A DNA stretch of 40,165 bases from Hydrogenophaga sp. 2FB (GTDB lineage Bacteria; Pseudomonadota; Gammaproteobacteria; Burkholderiales; Burkholderiaceae_C), in NCBI RefSeq assembly GCF_005503365.1, contig NZ_SCML01000057.1, positions 1-40,165 on the forward strand. The letters run 5' to 3'. The notes under the pieces were generated by a model. The model did no database searches, was not told where the DNA came from, and worked only from the letters and a program-made list of their open reading frames with translations. The stretch's first letter is position 1. Each line of letters starts with the position of its first letter. Positions 23,550 to 32,231 of the stretch are shown in pieces. Both the position numbers and the translations under genes were made by a program.

Positions 23550-24586
23550 TGGCAGACGTCACCTTCGATCGCTTCGACGGCGGCCTGCTGCTTGCGCGCC
23601 CGTCCAGCGTCGCACCGGCGAACAGCCTGCGCAAGCTCATCAACATGGACGTGCAGCCCGGCGGCTGGCTGCGCAGTCGCCCCAAGTGGAAGCCGGCGGT
23701 GGGCGGCTTCACGCTGGGCCAACAGTGGAAGGGGTTGGAGTCGAACGCCGGCTACCTCTGGACATTCTCCTGCTGGGACGTGGCCAGCACGGGATTCACC
23801 AGCGAGGTGGTGAACCTGGACACGGGAGACCGCATCGTCTATGCGTTCATCTCGACGGGAACCGGTGGCAACTTCGCGGAGGCGGGCCGCGCGCGCCTGT
23901 TGGGCGTGGCGCGCTGGAACAACGGCTTTCTGGCCGTGCTTTCCCCTGACGATGGCGCGACCACCCATGCGGCGGTGTTCGCGGTCAACACCAATACGCA
24001 CGTCGTGACCGGGACGCCTGTTTCCGATGTCAACATGCCCAAGTCCGGCATCATGGTGACCGCCGCCGGTCGCGTCTTCGCCGTGTCCGATGACGGGCAG
24101 ACCGTGCGCTTTTGCAAGGTCGGTGACCCAGCGGATTGGACCGCGGCGGGCAATGCCGGCTTCCTGCCGGTCTCGCAACATTTCGCCAGCGGCCAACGCG
24201 CCTATGCGCTGGGCCAGTACCAGGGCAAGCTGGCGGTCTTCACCGACCAGTCGATTCAGCTCTGGACGATCGATCCGGATCCGACCGCAATGGCGCTCGA
24301 TCGGGTTGTCGATGGCGTGGGCACGCGGCACCACAGCTCGATCGTCTCGCTTTACGGCGACCTGCTGTTCCTCTCCGAATCCGGCGTGCGCTCACTGACC
24401 ACGCTGACCAATGCGGCATTCCCCACCGACGTGGATGTTGGGCTGCCGATCAAGCAGTTCACGAAGTCGCCGGCCAACCTCACGCGCTTCTCCAATGGCG
24501 GCCTGCAGCCTTCGGTGATCGCGCTCGCGGCCACGCCGATGGCGCAATACTGGGTGAGTGCCCCCGGTCGCTGGCAGGAGGGCTGA
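23549..24586 (+). CDS. Tail nozzle / hub protein, N-terminal part
   Basis: This 345-residue protein matches the beta-propeller part of podovirus nozzle proteins (P22 gp10 / T7 gp12 class). It begins ADVTFDRFDGGLLLARPSSV and has a repeated beta pattern with KVGDPADW and VFTDQSIQLWTID. It also has GVGTRHHSSIVSLYGDLLFL. Typical single-chain nozzles are longer, about 550-700 residues, and continue with a segment that here is coded by the next gene. The frame stops after SAPGRWQEG, 2 bases before the next ATG, with AGGAGGG upstream of that ATG. Confidence 0.78.
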   Translation: MADVTFDRFDGGLLLARPSSVAPANSLRKLINMDVQPGGWLRSRPKWKPAVGGFTLGQQWKGLESNAGYLWTFSCWDVASTGFTSEVVNLDTGDRIVYAFISTGTGGNFAEAGRARLLGVARWNNGFLAVLSPDDGATTHAAVFAVNTNTHVVTGTPVSDVNMPKSGIMVTAAGRVFAVSDDGQTVRFCKVGDPADWTAAGNAGFLPVSQHFASGQRAYALGQYQGKLAVFTDQSIQLWTIDPDPTAMALDRVVDGVGTRHHSSIVSLYGDLLFLSESGVRSLTTLTNAAFPTDVDVGLPIKQFTKSPANLTRFSNGGLQPSVIALAATPMAQYWVSAPGRWQEG

Positions 24587-24588
24587 GC

Positions 24589-25197
24589 ATGTTCAGCGCC
24601 GCCGCCTTCTCCAACCGGCCTTTCTCGTCGGGTCAGATTCCTTTCCGCTCTGTGACGATCGCCCCGAGTCTGGGCGAATACGGATGGGCCGCTTGGACAT
24701 ACAGCCGACAGGCGAAGCTCAATGCCTGGGCCTGGCATGGCCTGGGGGTCGCGGGAACATCGAACATCAATTCGTGGGCGCAGCTTGGCAATTGCCTGTA
24801 CCTGCGCCGTGAGAACGACCTTCCGCTGTACGTGTTGCGCCCTGACGTGTTCTTCGCTGCTGGCGAGCTGAACAATGAGAGTGCCAATGTCATGGCGGAG
24901 ACGCAATGGCTCGACTTCAAAGCGCCGGGCAACCTGAAAGCGCTGACCGGCCTGGACTTCGACGGCATGAACGTGCTCACCGTCGAGGTGTATGTCTCCA
25001 TCAACGGCGGGCGCACCGGCGAGCTTGCCGACACGATCCAGGTGGGCAACGCTGACGACGGCTGGACCTACAACGGCGACGTACTGCCGGTGGAGGCGAG
25101 CGGCACCGAGTTCAAGCTGCGATTCATCGGGCACCCGGATCGAGAAGTGCAGGTCAACCGGCTGACCATCTACTTCGATGACCTGGGCAGCCAGTGA
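24589..25197 (+). CDS. Tail nozzle / hub protein, C-terminal part
   Basis: This 202-residue protein contains the pattern AWTYSRQAKLNAWAWHGL, with LGNCLYLRREND and a beta-rich end. This resembles the second half of podovirus nozzle proteins (a TYSR...AWS segment, then a LGD-LYLR segment). The 345- and 202-residue products together equal a normal nozzle in length. A short N-terminal extension (about residues 1-33, SNRPFSSGQIPF) has no counterpart I know. The ribosome-binding site AGGAGGG (24577-24583) supports separate translation. A natural two-gene nozzle or an old gene split both fit. Confidence 0.66.
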   Translation: MFSAAAFSNRPFSSGQIPFRSVTIAPSLGEYGWAAWTYSRQAKLNAWAWHGLGVAGTSNINSWAQLGNCLYLRRENDLPLYVLRPDVFFAAGELNNESANVMAETQWLDFKAPGNLKALTGLDFDGMNVLTVEVYVSINGGRTGELADTIQVGNADDGWTYNGDVLPVEASGTEFKLRFIGHPDREVQVNRLTIYFDDLGSQ

Positions 25198-25613
25198 GAA
25201 ACGTCCTGTTCCTGACGACGCCCGCGCTCATCGAGCAAAGCTGGAGCGCCGTGGCGACATTGCTCGCCCCCGTAGTGAGCGACGCCGCACGCGGTGAGTT
25301 TTCAATCGAAGACCTCCAGCAGATGGTGCACGACGGGCGCGCATTCGCTGCGCTGATGTTCGAAGCCGGCGAGCCACGCCTGGCCATGGTTTTCGAGTTC
25401 CGCCACTACCCACGGAAAACGGTGCTCAACGTCATGGCGCTGGGTGGCAGTGATCTGGCGGGGGCTGCGGTGTCTTTCTGGCCTGCCTTCGTCGCCTGGG
25501 CGAAAGAATCTGGCGCACACGAAATCGAAGCCTGCACGGCGCCTGCCATGACCCGCGTTCTGCGCAACCTGGGCTTTCAACACACATACGACCTGGTGAG
25601 GCTCACATGCTGA
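25194..25613 (+). CDS. GNAT-like protein
   Basis: This 139-residue protein begins at a GTG overlapping the preceding stop (GTGA). Its end (SGAHEIEACTAPAMTRVLRNLGFQHTYD) resembles the last strands and helices of GNAT acetyltransferases. The AcCoA-binding loop (Q/RxxGxG/A) is not evident, so it may be a structural derivative. Small GNAT-like proteins are often found with podovirus internal-protein genes (for instance the P22 gp14 neighbourhood). Function uncertain. Confidence 0.62.
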   Translation: MRNVLFLTTPALIEQSWSAVATLLAPVVSDAARGEFSIEDLQQMVHDGRAFAALMFEAGEPRLAMVFEFRHYPRKTVLNVMALGGSDLAGAAVSFWPAFVAWAKESGAHEIEACTAPAMTRVLRNLGFQHTYDLVRLTC

Positions 25614-26482
25614 TCTACCCGACTTCCGATCCCCGCCACTTCGATCGCCGCCTGCACAAAGGTGGTGACGGCGGCGCGGGCCAAATGCGCGCCGATGAAG
25701 AAGAGCGCCAGCGCAAGGTGCAGATGGCCGTGGACACGGTCAATGCTCAATTCGGCAATGGCAGCATGGCGCAACCCACGCGGGAGCAGTTCACCACGAC
25801 TGAGAGGGCGGCGTTCTCACCTCAATTGCCGGGCAATGAGTTCGATGACACGTCACGGGGTCAGAGTGTTGGCCTCTTCAACGAAACGAGCTCATTCGAT
25901 GCCGCGGGCTTTGCGCAGGCCATGAAGAACTGGCAGGACTCGCAGGGTGCAGCAGAGCGGCGTCAGGCCATGTACACCGACATCCAGAACGCCACGCGCG
26001 ACGTCGCAACGCGCGACCTGGACAAGCAGTTCACCCAGGCAAGCAATCAGAACCTGTTCGGCCTTGCGCGCTCCGGCTTGCTCGGTGGCTCGGTGGACGC
26101 TGAAGCCGGCGCAGACCTCGCCACGCGCTACGGTGAAGGCCAGATCCGCGCGACGGCCGCCGGCCAGGGTGCCGCCGCCGATCTGCGCAGCGTGGACGAG
26201 AAAACGCGGCAGAACCTGATCTCGCTTGCGCAATCGGGCATGGACACCGGTACCGCCGCCTCGATGGCCGCCGGTCAGATGGCCGCTGCGGCAGACAGCG
26301 CGCGCAGCACGTCGCAGGCCGCCACCGTGGGCCGTCTGTTTGACGACATGGGGCAGGCCTACCTCACCAACCAGCAGCTGAAAGCACGTTACCCGGCGAC
26401 CGGCACGCAGGGCAGCGGCACGCCGGGCTACTCCAGCAACCTCTTCGCCGGCAATTCGTACGGCGGCACCGTCCGCAAGTGA
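25607..26482 (+). CDS. Internal virion / ejection protein 1
   Basis: This 291-residue protein is rich in Ala, Gln, Gly and Ser, with long amphipathic helices (about 90-270) and no signal. The opening MLIYPTSDPRHFDRRL is followed by a charged region; the middle has many AxxxA and GxxxA patterns typical of proteins that reinsert in the host envelope during DNA ejection. It overlaps the GNAT-like gene by 7 bases and leads a run of four similar genes. Assigned by composition and location. Confidence 0.68.
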   Translation: MLIYPTSDPRHFDRRLHKGGDGGAGQMRADEEERQRKVQMAVDTVNAQFGNGSMAQPTREQFTTTERAAFSPQLPGNEFDDTSRGQSVGLFNETSSFDAAGFAQAMKNWQDSQGAAERRQAMYTDIQNATRDVATRDLDKQFTQASNQNLFGLARSGLLGGSVDAEAGADLATRYGEGQIRATAAGQGAAADLRSVDEKTRQNLISLAQSGMDTGTAASMAAGQMAAAADSARSTSQAATVGRLFDDMGQAYLTNQQLKARYPATGTQGSGTPGYSSNLFAGNSYGGTVRK

Positions 26483-26490
26483 GGTAAAGC

Positions 26491-27174
26491 ATGGATCCGA
26501 TCACCATTGGCCTGATGCTCGCAGGTGCCGCGATCACGGCGCACGGGCAGAATCAGGTGCTCAAAAAGCAAAGTCGCATTGCCGTTGCCGGTCAGCAGGA
26601 GATGCTGAACGAGCGCAACAAGGCCACCGACGTGGCGCTGCGCAAGGCGCTGGAGTTCAACCCGGACAACCGCGCCGAGCAGCAGCAAGAGATCGCCCAG
26701 GCCATGGAAGGCGACTACCGCCAAGCCGTGGAGGGCACGCCCATCACCGCCCAGGGCGTTCAGGTCGGCAGCACCATCCCTACCGCTGCCGGCACCGGCG
26801 ACTACCTCGCAGCGACGGCGCGCGAGAAGGCAAAGAGCACCGAATCACTGCGCACCCTGGCCCAACTCATGGGCCGTATCGGCTCGGCTGGTCAGCTGCG
26901 CCGCAATGAGGCTGTGGGCATCGGCGACACGGCCGGCGCGATCGGCCGCATCCAGAACGGTGCCGACAACATGAACCAGATCAACAGCCACCAGGCCAAC
27001 ATGGTGACGCCCAGCCTGGGCTCGCAGTTGATCGGCGGCGCGCTGACCTCATACGGAGCCGGGCGCATGGCCTCTGCGGGACTGGGTGCCGCGAAGGTGC
27101 CCGCTGGCGCCTACTCCAACCCCGACATCATGCAGGCCGGCTTCCGTCCGGTGTCGGCCTGGAACGGAGGCTAA
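26491..27174 (+). CDS. Internal virion / ejection protein 2
   Basis: This 227-residue protein starts with a membrane-active looking helix (MDPITIGLMLAGAAITAHG). Long Gln/Glu/Ala helices follow (EQQQEIAQAMEGDYRQAVEG), then a Gly/Ala-rich end. This matches small ejection proteins of podoviruses. GAGG lies 9-11 bases before the ATG. It probably forms part of the channel that carries DNA through the envelope, together with the flanking gene products. Confidence 0.68.
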   Translation: MDPITIGLMLAGAAITAHGQNQVLKKQSRIAVAGQQEMLNERNKATDVALRKALEFNPDNRAEQQQEIAQAMEGDYRQAVEGTPITAQGVQVGSTIPTAAGTGDYLAATAREKAKSTESLRTLAQLMGRIGSAGQLRRNEAVGIGDTAGAIGRIQNGADNMNQINSHQANMVTPSLGSQLIGGALTSYGAGRMASAGLGAAKVPAGAYSNPDIMQAGFRPVSAWNGG

Positions 27175-27178
27175 AACC

Positions 27179-28666
27179 ATGCGATTTCGACTTGCAACCA
27201 GCGGAGCCGGTGGCGGTGGCCAGGACCTCGCCGGCGGCGTTGGCAACCTGTTCCGTTCGATCTCCATGGCTCCCGCTATGGCTGCACAGGCCGCCGAGGA
27301 GGCGCGCAACGTGCAGAGCCAGATGAACGTGCGCAATGCCCAGACCGCGCTCTACCAGGCCAAGGCCGGCGAGGTCGAGGACCAGCGCGAGCGCGGCACT
27401 CTCGGCTCCATGATGCAGACGGCCATGATGCAGCGCGGCGTGCCGCTGCACCAGCAGGAGGAATTCGGCGGCTTCATGCGCACGGGCCAGCTGCCTGCGA
27501 AGTACGCGACGCCAGCGGACGACATGGGCCCGGTGATGCAGGCGCCCAAGATGTACCAGGACGACACGGCCGCACGGATCCTGCAGACGCTGGGTCTGAC
27601 CAACACCGCCATGACCGTGGGTGACAGCAACAGCTTGAACATCGCCAAAGCGGTCGGCGAGTATCAGGATCAAGACGTGATGGCGGAAGCTGTGGGCGCC
27701 GCACGCCGCGGCGACGACATGGGCATGAGCAGGCTCAACACTGTGCGCGGGAAGAAGGAATTCACGCCGTTCGCAGCCGTGGGCACCACCGGCACCGCGC
27801 TCAACCAGGTGACCGGTGAGCAAGACGTCGCAAATGCGGGCCTGCGCGCGCTCTTCGGCAACAAGACCGCGGCGGAGATCGAGGCCGACAAGGCACGGGC
27901 CGGCGCATCGCGCGCATCGGCTGCCAGCAGCTACGCCAGCGCAGCGAAGACGCGCCAGGACATGGACCAGGGCTTGCGCACGGGTGACCTGCAGGTGGTC
28001 ACCGGGCAGGACGGCGCCATCACCGTGGTCAACAAACGCACGCTGAGCGCGCAACCGGTGCTGGATGCCCAGGGCCGCCCCGTCATCAAGGGCGCAGCCG
28101 GTGGTGGTGGCAAGGCCCTCACCGAAGGCCAGGCAAAGGCCAACATCTTCGGCGGGCGCATGCTCGAATCGAACAAGATCCTCACCGAGCTGGAGCGCGA
28201 GGGTGTCCAGCGGCCGGGCAGCATCAAGGCCATCGCGGAAGGCACTGGCCGCGTGCTCGGCTTGGGCACCGATTCGATGGGTGGCACTCTCTCTGACATC
28301 GCGGGGTCGGCGACCAACTGGACGCAGTCGCCGAAGCAGCAGAAGGTCGACCAGGCGCGCCGCGACTTCATCAATGCTGTGCTGCGCCGAGAGTCTGGCG
28401 CCACGATCCAGCCGATGGAATTCACCAACGCGGAAAAACAGTACTTCCCGCAGCCGGGTGATGATGATCTCGTGATCGCACAGAAGCGTCAGAACCGGGA
28501 ACTCGCCACCCGATTGATGCTTCAAGAGGTGCCAGAGACGCAACGGTATCGCCCGCGCCCGGGTGCCCACACTCAACCCGCAGAACGCCCCGGTGGCGCC
28601 ACTGGCGGCTGGGACGCCACGGGCGGGGCACCGGGTGGCGGCTGGTCGATTCAGCGAGTGGAGTGA
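27179..28666 (+). CDS. Internal virion / ejection protein 3
   Basis: This 495-residue protein has a Gly-rich start (LATSGAGGGGQDLAGG) and long Ala/Gln/Met helices (about 20-110). A mixed central part and a helical C-terminal region with NAVLRRESGATIQP follow. That last motif is seen in many phage internal proteins next to the largest ejection protein. It ends with a disordered Gly/Pro/Thr tail. I set the start at 27179, right after the previous stop, instead of the longer Pro/Arg frame that is a shadow of the preceding gene. Confidence 0.72.
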   Translation: MRFRLATSGAGGGGQDLAGGVGNLFRSISMAPAMAAQAAEEARNVQSQMNVRNAQTALYQAKAGEVEDQRERGTLGSMMQTAMMQRGVPLHQQEEFGGFMRTGQLPAKYATPADDMGPVMQAPKMYQDDTAARILQTLGLTNTAMTVGDSNSLNIAKAVGEYQDQDVMAEAVGAARRGDDMGMSRLNTVRGKKEFTPFAAVGTTGTALNQVTGEQDVANAGLRALFGNKTAAEIEADKARAGASRASAASSYASAAKTRQDMDQGLRTGDLQVVTGQDGAITVVNKRTLSAQPVLDAQGRPVIKGAAGGGGKALTEGQAKANIFGGRMLESNKILTELEREGVQRPGSIKAIAEGTGRVLGLGTDSMGGTLSDIAGSATNWTQSPKQQKVDQARRDFINAVLRRESGATIQPMEFTNAEKQYFPQPGDDDLVIAQKRQNRELATRLMLQEVPETQRYRPRPGAHTQPAERPGGATGGWDATGGAPGGGWSIQRVE

Positions 28667-28669
28667 CCC

Positions 28670-31072
28670 ATGGCAAAATTCAAGATCACCGGCCCGGACG
28701 GCGCCAGCTACGAGATCACCGCGCCCGACGGCGCCAGCGAGCAGGATGTGCTGTCCTACGCTCAGCAGAACTTCGGTGGCGGGCACAATGCCGCGCCCGC
28801 GGCACCTGCCTTGCCCAAGGTCGACGCGCCCACCAGCGGCATGGCCATGGGCCTGCGCGACCCGATCGACGCGGGTGCGCAGCTGCTGCGCCGCGTGGTG
28901 CCTGAGGGCGTGGGGCGCGCGGTGGACAACGTGGGCAACTGGCTGGCGGACAAGGGCCTGCCGGTGGCCCGTTCCACGGGCGTGCAAGGCGTGGATAACA
29001 TCGTTCAGGGCGTGAACCAGAGCTATGACGAACAGCGCCGCGCTGCGCAGCCGCCGACGCTCAATGGCCTGATCACCGGCGAGCGTCAAGATCCGGGCTT
29101 CGACTGGGCACGCCTGGGCGGCAACATGGTGAACCCCGTGAACTACGTGGGCGGCGGAGCGCTCAAGGGCGCCACCACTGCTGCCCAGCTCGCGCGCGGC
29201 GGCGCCATGGCTGGCGGCATCTCTGCGCTGTTCCAGCCGGTGGTGGACACCACAGACGGCTTCTGGGGTCAGAAGGCTGGCCAGGCCGCCATGGGCGCTG
29301 CTGCAGGCGGCGTGCTCACCCCGGCTGTGGCCAAGGTCGGGCAAGGCCTGGCCAAGGGCGCGCGGGCGCTGACCACACCCACGCCGCGCGGCAACGTGTT
29401 CACGCCCGATGGCGTCAACATCCGCGTGAACAACATCCTGCAGTCCCAGGGCCTGAACCTCCAGGACGCTCCCGAAGTGATCCTGCAGTCGGTGCGCCGC
29501 CAGGTCGAGGAAGCCGGCCGCACCGGTGGGCGTCTGGATCCTGCGGCGATGCTGCGCCGCGCTCAATTCGAGGCCGTGGGCCTGGCAGACGATGCCGCGC
29601 CGACGCTCGGCCAGATGACGCGCGACCCGATGCAGTTCGCGAACGAAAAGAACCTCTCAGGCGTGCAGCTCAACCGCGGCGCGCGCGGCATGGGCAACGA
29701 CCTGGCCGACCGCTTCCAGCTCCAGAACCAGCGCCTGGGTGAGGTGTTCGACCACATGGGCGCACGGGAGGCCACGGACCGCGTCACGGCCGGCCAGAGC
29801 TTCATGGACGCCCTGCGCGAAGCTGATGCGCCTGTGCGCGCCGGTGTGGACGATCTCTACAACACCGCGCGCGGCATGAACGCGGGCCGCGCAGCGGATC
29901 TCGAGCGCGCCACCTTCAGCACCAACGCGAATAACGCCCTGGACGAAGGCATGTTCGGCGCGTTCCTCCCTTCCGACGTGCGCAACCTGCTCAACCAGAT
30001 CAGCGAGGGAAAGACGCCTTTCAACGTCGACGCGGCCGTGCAGATCGACACGCTCCTGTCCCAAGCGCAACGCCGCGCCGATCGCGCCGGTGACGCCGCC
30101 GCCGCGCGCGCCGTGGGTGTGGTGCGCGATGCGCTGCACGGCACGCCCCTGGCCGCCGCGCCCGCGCAAGCTGCTGCAGGCGGGATGGCCGATGATCTCG
30201 GTCGCGCCGCTGGTGAGGTGGTCGATGAGGGCGTGACGGACGTCGTGCCGCGCATGGCGCCGCAGTTGCCGCGCCCGCCCGGCACCGCACTGGCCACCGA
30301 CATCGAGTTTCCGCAGATGCCCACGCCCGGCACTGCCATGGGCCCAGCGATGGCGCCACCGATCGACGAAGGCGCCGCCGCGCGCGCCGCGTTCGACCAA
30401 GCGCGCCGCGCCGCGCGCGACCGCTTCGCCACCATCGAGGCCACGCCCGCGCTCAAGGCGGCGCTCGACAATGACGCCCCCGATCAGTTCGTGCGCAATT
30501 TCATCCTGAACGCCGATGTGCGGGACGTGGAGGCCATGCGCAACGTGCTGCAGAACAGCCCGGATGCGCTGTCCCAGGCCCGAGCCCAGGTGGCCGACCA
30601 CTTGAAACGCGCGGCGTTCGGCGAGAACGTCAGCGGCGACAAGGGCTTCACCTCCGAACGCTACCTGAACACGGTGCGCGCGATCGGCCCGCAGAAGCTG
30701 CAGGTGTTCTTCTCGCCCGCCGAGATCGTACGATTGAACCTGGCCGGCAAGGTGGCCAGCGACATCAACAGTATTCCGGTGGGCGCGAAGTACGGGACGA
30801 ACTCCAGCGGCACCGGCGCGGCCGTGATGAACCTGCTGTCTCAGCTCGGTAGCCGGACCGTGGGGCGTATCCCTGGCGTGGGGCCGGTGGCTGGTTTGAT
30901 TGCCGACAAGACGGGCGCGATGCGCACGGAACGCGCGATCGGCCAGGCGCTCTCACCGGCTGCGGCGGAACCAGCGCGCGAGCTTTCGCCCGAAGTTCTC
31001 CGCGCGCTTCAGCTGCTCTACCCGGCGGGCGGCGTCGCGGGTGGCGTTCTTGGCGGCGCGGCGATCAACTAG
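28670..31072 (+). CDS. Large internal virion / ejection protein
   Basis: This 800-residue protein is the largest of the virion set. It begins with a small domain (FKITGPDGASYEITAPDGAS, about 3-35, LSYAQQNF) that is common at the N-terminus of podovirus ejection proteins. A glycine-rich hydrophobic region (about 145-225, several GGAL and AAAGGVL runs) could insert in membranes, and long Ala/Arg/Asp helices follow. The C-terminus has another GGVAGGVLGGAAI tail. No lysozyme or transglycosylase motif is visible. The last 120 bases overlap an antisense gene (30953-31144). Confidence 0.78.
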   Translation: MAKFKITGPDGASYEITAPDGASEQDVLSYAQQNFGGGHNAAPAAPALPKVDAPTSGMAMGLRDPIDAGAQLLRRVVPEGVGRAVDNVGNWLADKGLPVARSTGVQGVDNIVQGVNQSYDEQRRAAQPPTLNGLITGERQDPGFDWARLGGNMVNPVNYVGGGALKGATTAAQLARGGAMAGGISALFQPVVDTTDGFWGQKAGQAAMGAAAGGVLTPAVAKVGQGLAKGARALTTPTPRGNVFTPDGVNIRVNNILQSQGLNLQDAPEVILQSVRRQVEEAGRTGGRLDPAAMLRRAQFEAVGLADDAAPTLGQMTRDPMQFANEKNLSGVQLNRGARGMGNDLADRFQLQNQRLGEVFDHMGAREATDRVTAGQSFMDALREADAPVRAGVDDLYNTARGMNAGRAADLERATFSTNANNALDEGMFGAFLPSDVRNLLNQISEGKTPFNVDAAVQIDTLLSQAQRRADRAGDAAAARAVGVVRDALHGTPLAAAPAQAAAGGMADDLGRAAGEVVDEGVTDVVPRMAPQLPRPPGTALATDIEFPQMPTPGTAMGPAMAPPIDEGAAARAAFDQARRAARDRFATIEATPALKAALDNDAPDQFVRNFILNADVRDVEAMRNVLQNSPDALSQARAQVADHLKRAAFGENVSGDKGFTSERYLNTVRAIGPQKLQVFFSPAEIVRLNLAGKVASDINSIPVGAKYGTNSSGTGAAVMNLLSQLGSRTVGRIPGVGPVAGLIADKTGAMRTERAIGQALSPAAAEPARELSPEVLRALQLLYPAGGVAGGVLGGAAIN

Positions 31073-31144
31073 CCAGTGCACGGGCGCCCACACGAGGGGC
31101 GCCAGAACGGCGGCGAGAACGATGCGCAGGGTGTCGTTGTCCAT
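30953..31144 (-). CDS. 63-residue membrane protein antisense to the ejection gene end
   Basis: This small protein has an N-terminal membrane segment (about 6-26, RIVLAAVLAPLVWAPVHWLV) and a strongly basic amphipathic tail (RDAARRVEQLKRAENFGRKL), the classical look of a one-pass membrane peptide with a positive-inside end. It starts 18 bases after the stop of the two-TM protein, in the same direction, so it could be the third gene of the reverse cassette. 120 bases overlap the end of the ejection gene on the other strand. It has no obvious ribosome-binding site. Could be a chance antisense frame, but the clean topology argues for a gene. Confidence 0.5.
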   Translation of the reverse strand: MDNDTLRIVLAAVLAPLVWAPVHWLVDRRAAKNATRDAARRVEQLKRAENFGRKLARWFRRSR

Positions 31145-31162
31145 CGCCGGATTCTAGGCGGC

Positions 31163-31684
31163 CTACTTGATTTTGGTCACTATGGCCTTGCCAGCTTCCG
31201 ACAGGATTTCGCCCACAGTGCTCAATGCCGCCTTGGTCGCCTCGGCGGCAGGAAGTTGAACTCCGGTATCAGGTTGCTTCGCATCCAAAGGTGCAAACGC
31301 GTATTTTGCGAACCCAAGGATCATCACTGTGACAGACAGTATCAGTGAGCCGCAGAGCCCGGCAGCGAGAGGGGAAACGTCCTTCGTGATGTTGCTTTCG
31401 ACGGCGAACACCAAGGTGCTGAGCAGGATGATGAATGCAACGACTGTGGCCATGCCTATGCCGATCGCAGCCGTCCTGTAGAGCCGCCTGTGCGTGGTGT
31501 CGAGAAGTCCTTCGTTTGCCCGTCTTTCCAACTCTGTCTGGTCGCTCGCTGTGCGAGGTGTTGGCGGTCCAACGAAGACTATTCGACGCGGGTCTCTTCT
31601 TGGAGGTAGAGAGTCGCCACCTAGATCGTCATGAGGCTGAGGGCGCGGAATTGGGCCTACCGAATCGATGGGATCGTCCGGCAT
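31163..31684 (-). CDS. Two-TM membrane protein of the ImmA cassette
   Basis: This 173-residue protein has a disordered Pro/Asp/Arg-rich cytoplasmic N-terminus (about 1-68). Two membrane helices follow (about 72-94, IGMATVVAFIILLSTLVFAV; about 106-128, AGLCGSLILSVTVMILGFA), then an amphipathic Ala/Val-rich C-terminal helix. The ATG overlaps the peptidase stop (TGATG), so it should be translated with ImmA. I know no family for it. A membrane protein with a long flexible tail next to a peptidase suggests either a protease substrate or an effector kept in check; this is inference. Confidence 0.72.
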   Translation of the reverse strand: MPDDPIDSVGPIPRPQPHDDLGGDSLPPRRDPRRIVFVGPPTPRTASDQTELERRANEGLLDTTHRRLYRTAAIGIGMATVVAFIILLSTLVFAVESNITKDVSPLAAGLCGSLILSVTVMILGFAKYAFAPLDAKQPDTGVQLPAAEATKAALSTVGEILSEAGKAIVTKIK

Positions 31685-32190
31685 CAGATCAACCGAAGAT
31701 TTTGTAGCCTGTACGTCATTGCGACCTTGGACACACCAAACATGCCCGCCAGCTCATCTAGGTTGGTAGCTTGACCGGAACGGTACACTTTTCGCAGTGC
31801 ATCCTCTGGCATTAGCACGGATGCAGCGAACAGGTTGGCTTCTCGTTCGATGGGGTCTGTGGCTGAAGCCGAGAAAACTGAAGGGTAGTCGCGAAGCGCA
31901 TCAGGATGGCCGAGCGCGAAGTGTCCCAGTTCGTGAGCAATGGTGAACCGCTGACGCACGGGTGCATCGCTAGCGTTCACTTCTATGAGATGCGAGTCAC
32001 GGATGAATCGTCCGCTGTATGGGAAAGGCTCAGCATCGAAAGGACTCCGATGGGACACCTCTAAGCCGGAATCAAATGCCAACTGTTCGACATCGACAGG
32101 AAGCACGCCATTCCATTGAGATTGCAACATCTGCGCGGCAGCTATTGCGGGGTCACGTGAGAAGTAAACAGTGGGCGAAGCGTAAGACAT
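31684..32190 (-). CDS. ImmA/IrrE-family metallopeptidase
   Basis: This 168-residue protein has the zinc motif HELGH at 86-90 and the third ligand Glu117 in REANLFA. A C-terminal helix-turn-helix-like end follows (LDELAGMFGVSKVAMTYRL), all standard for the ImmA/IrrE (COG2856) family. Known members cleave HTH repressors (ImmR, DdrO) or form toxin-antitoxin-like pairs. No cognate HTH gene is adjacent here; the only neighbour is a two-TM protein. The gene is on the strand opposite to the surrounding late genes and has its own promoter. Confidence 0.9.
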   Translation of the reverse strand: MSYASPTVYFSRDPAIAAAQMLQSQWNGVLPVDVEQLAFDSGLEVSHRSPFDAEPFPYSGRFIRDSHLIEVNASDAPVRQRFTIAHELGHFALGHPDALRDYPSVFSASATDPIEREANLFAASVLMPEDALRKVYRSGQATNLDELAGMFGVSKVAMTYRLQNLRLI

Positions 32191-32231
32191 TGAAGTGAGG
32201 CTCCAGGAAAGGTAGGGTACCCGGGGCAGGT

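Noticed and set aside
27128..29566. Minus-strand open frame of 812 codons
   Set aside because: It is His/Arg/Val/Leu-rich, spans two clearly coding plus-strand genes and has no start signals; it is a shadow caused by high GC.
31083..31103. GGCGCCC hairpin after the ejection gene as terminator
   Set aside because: The stem is good but no T tract follows on either strand, and it lies inside the antisense membrane-peptide gene.
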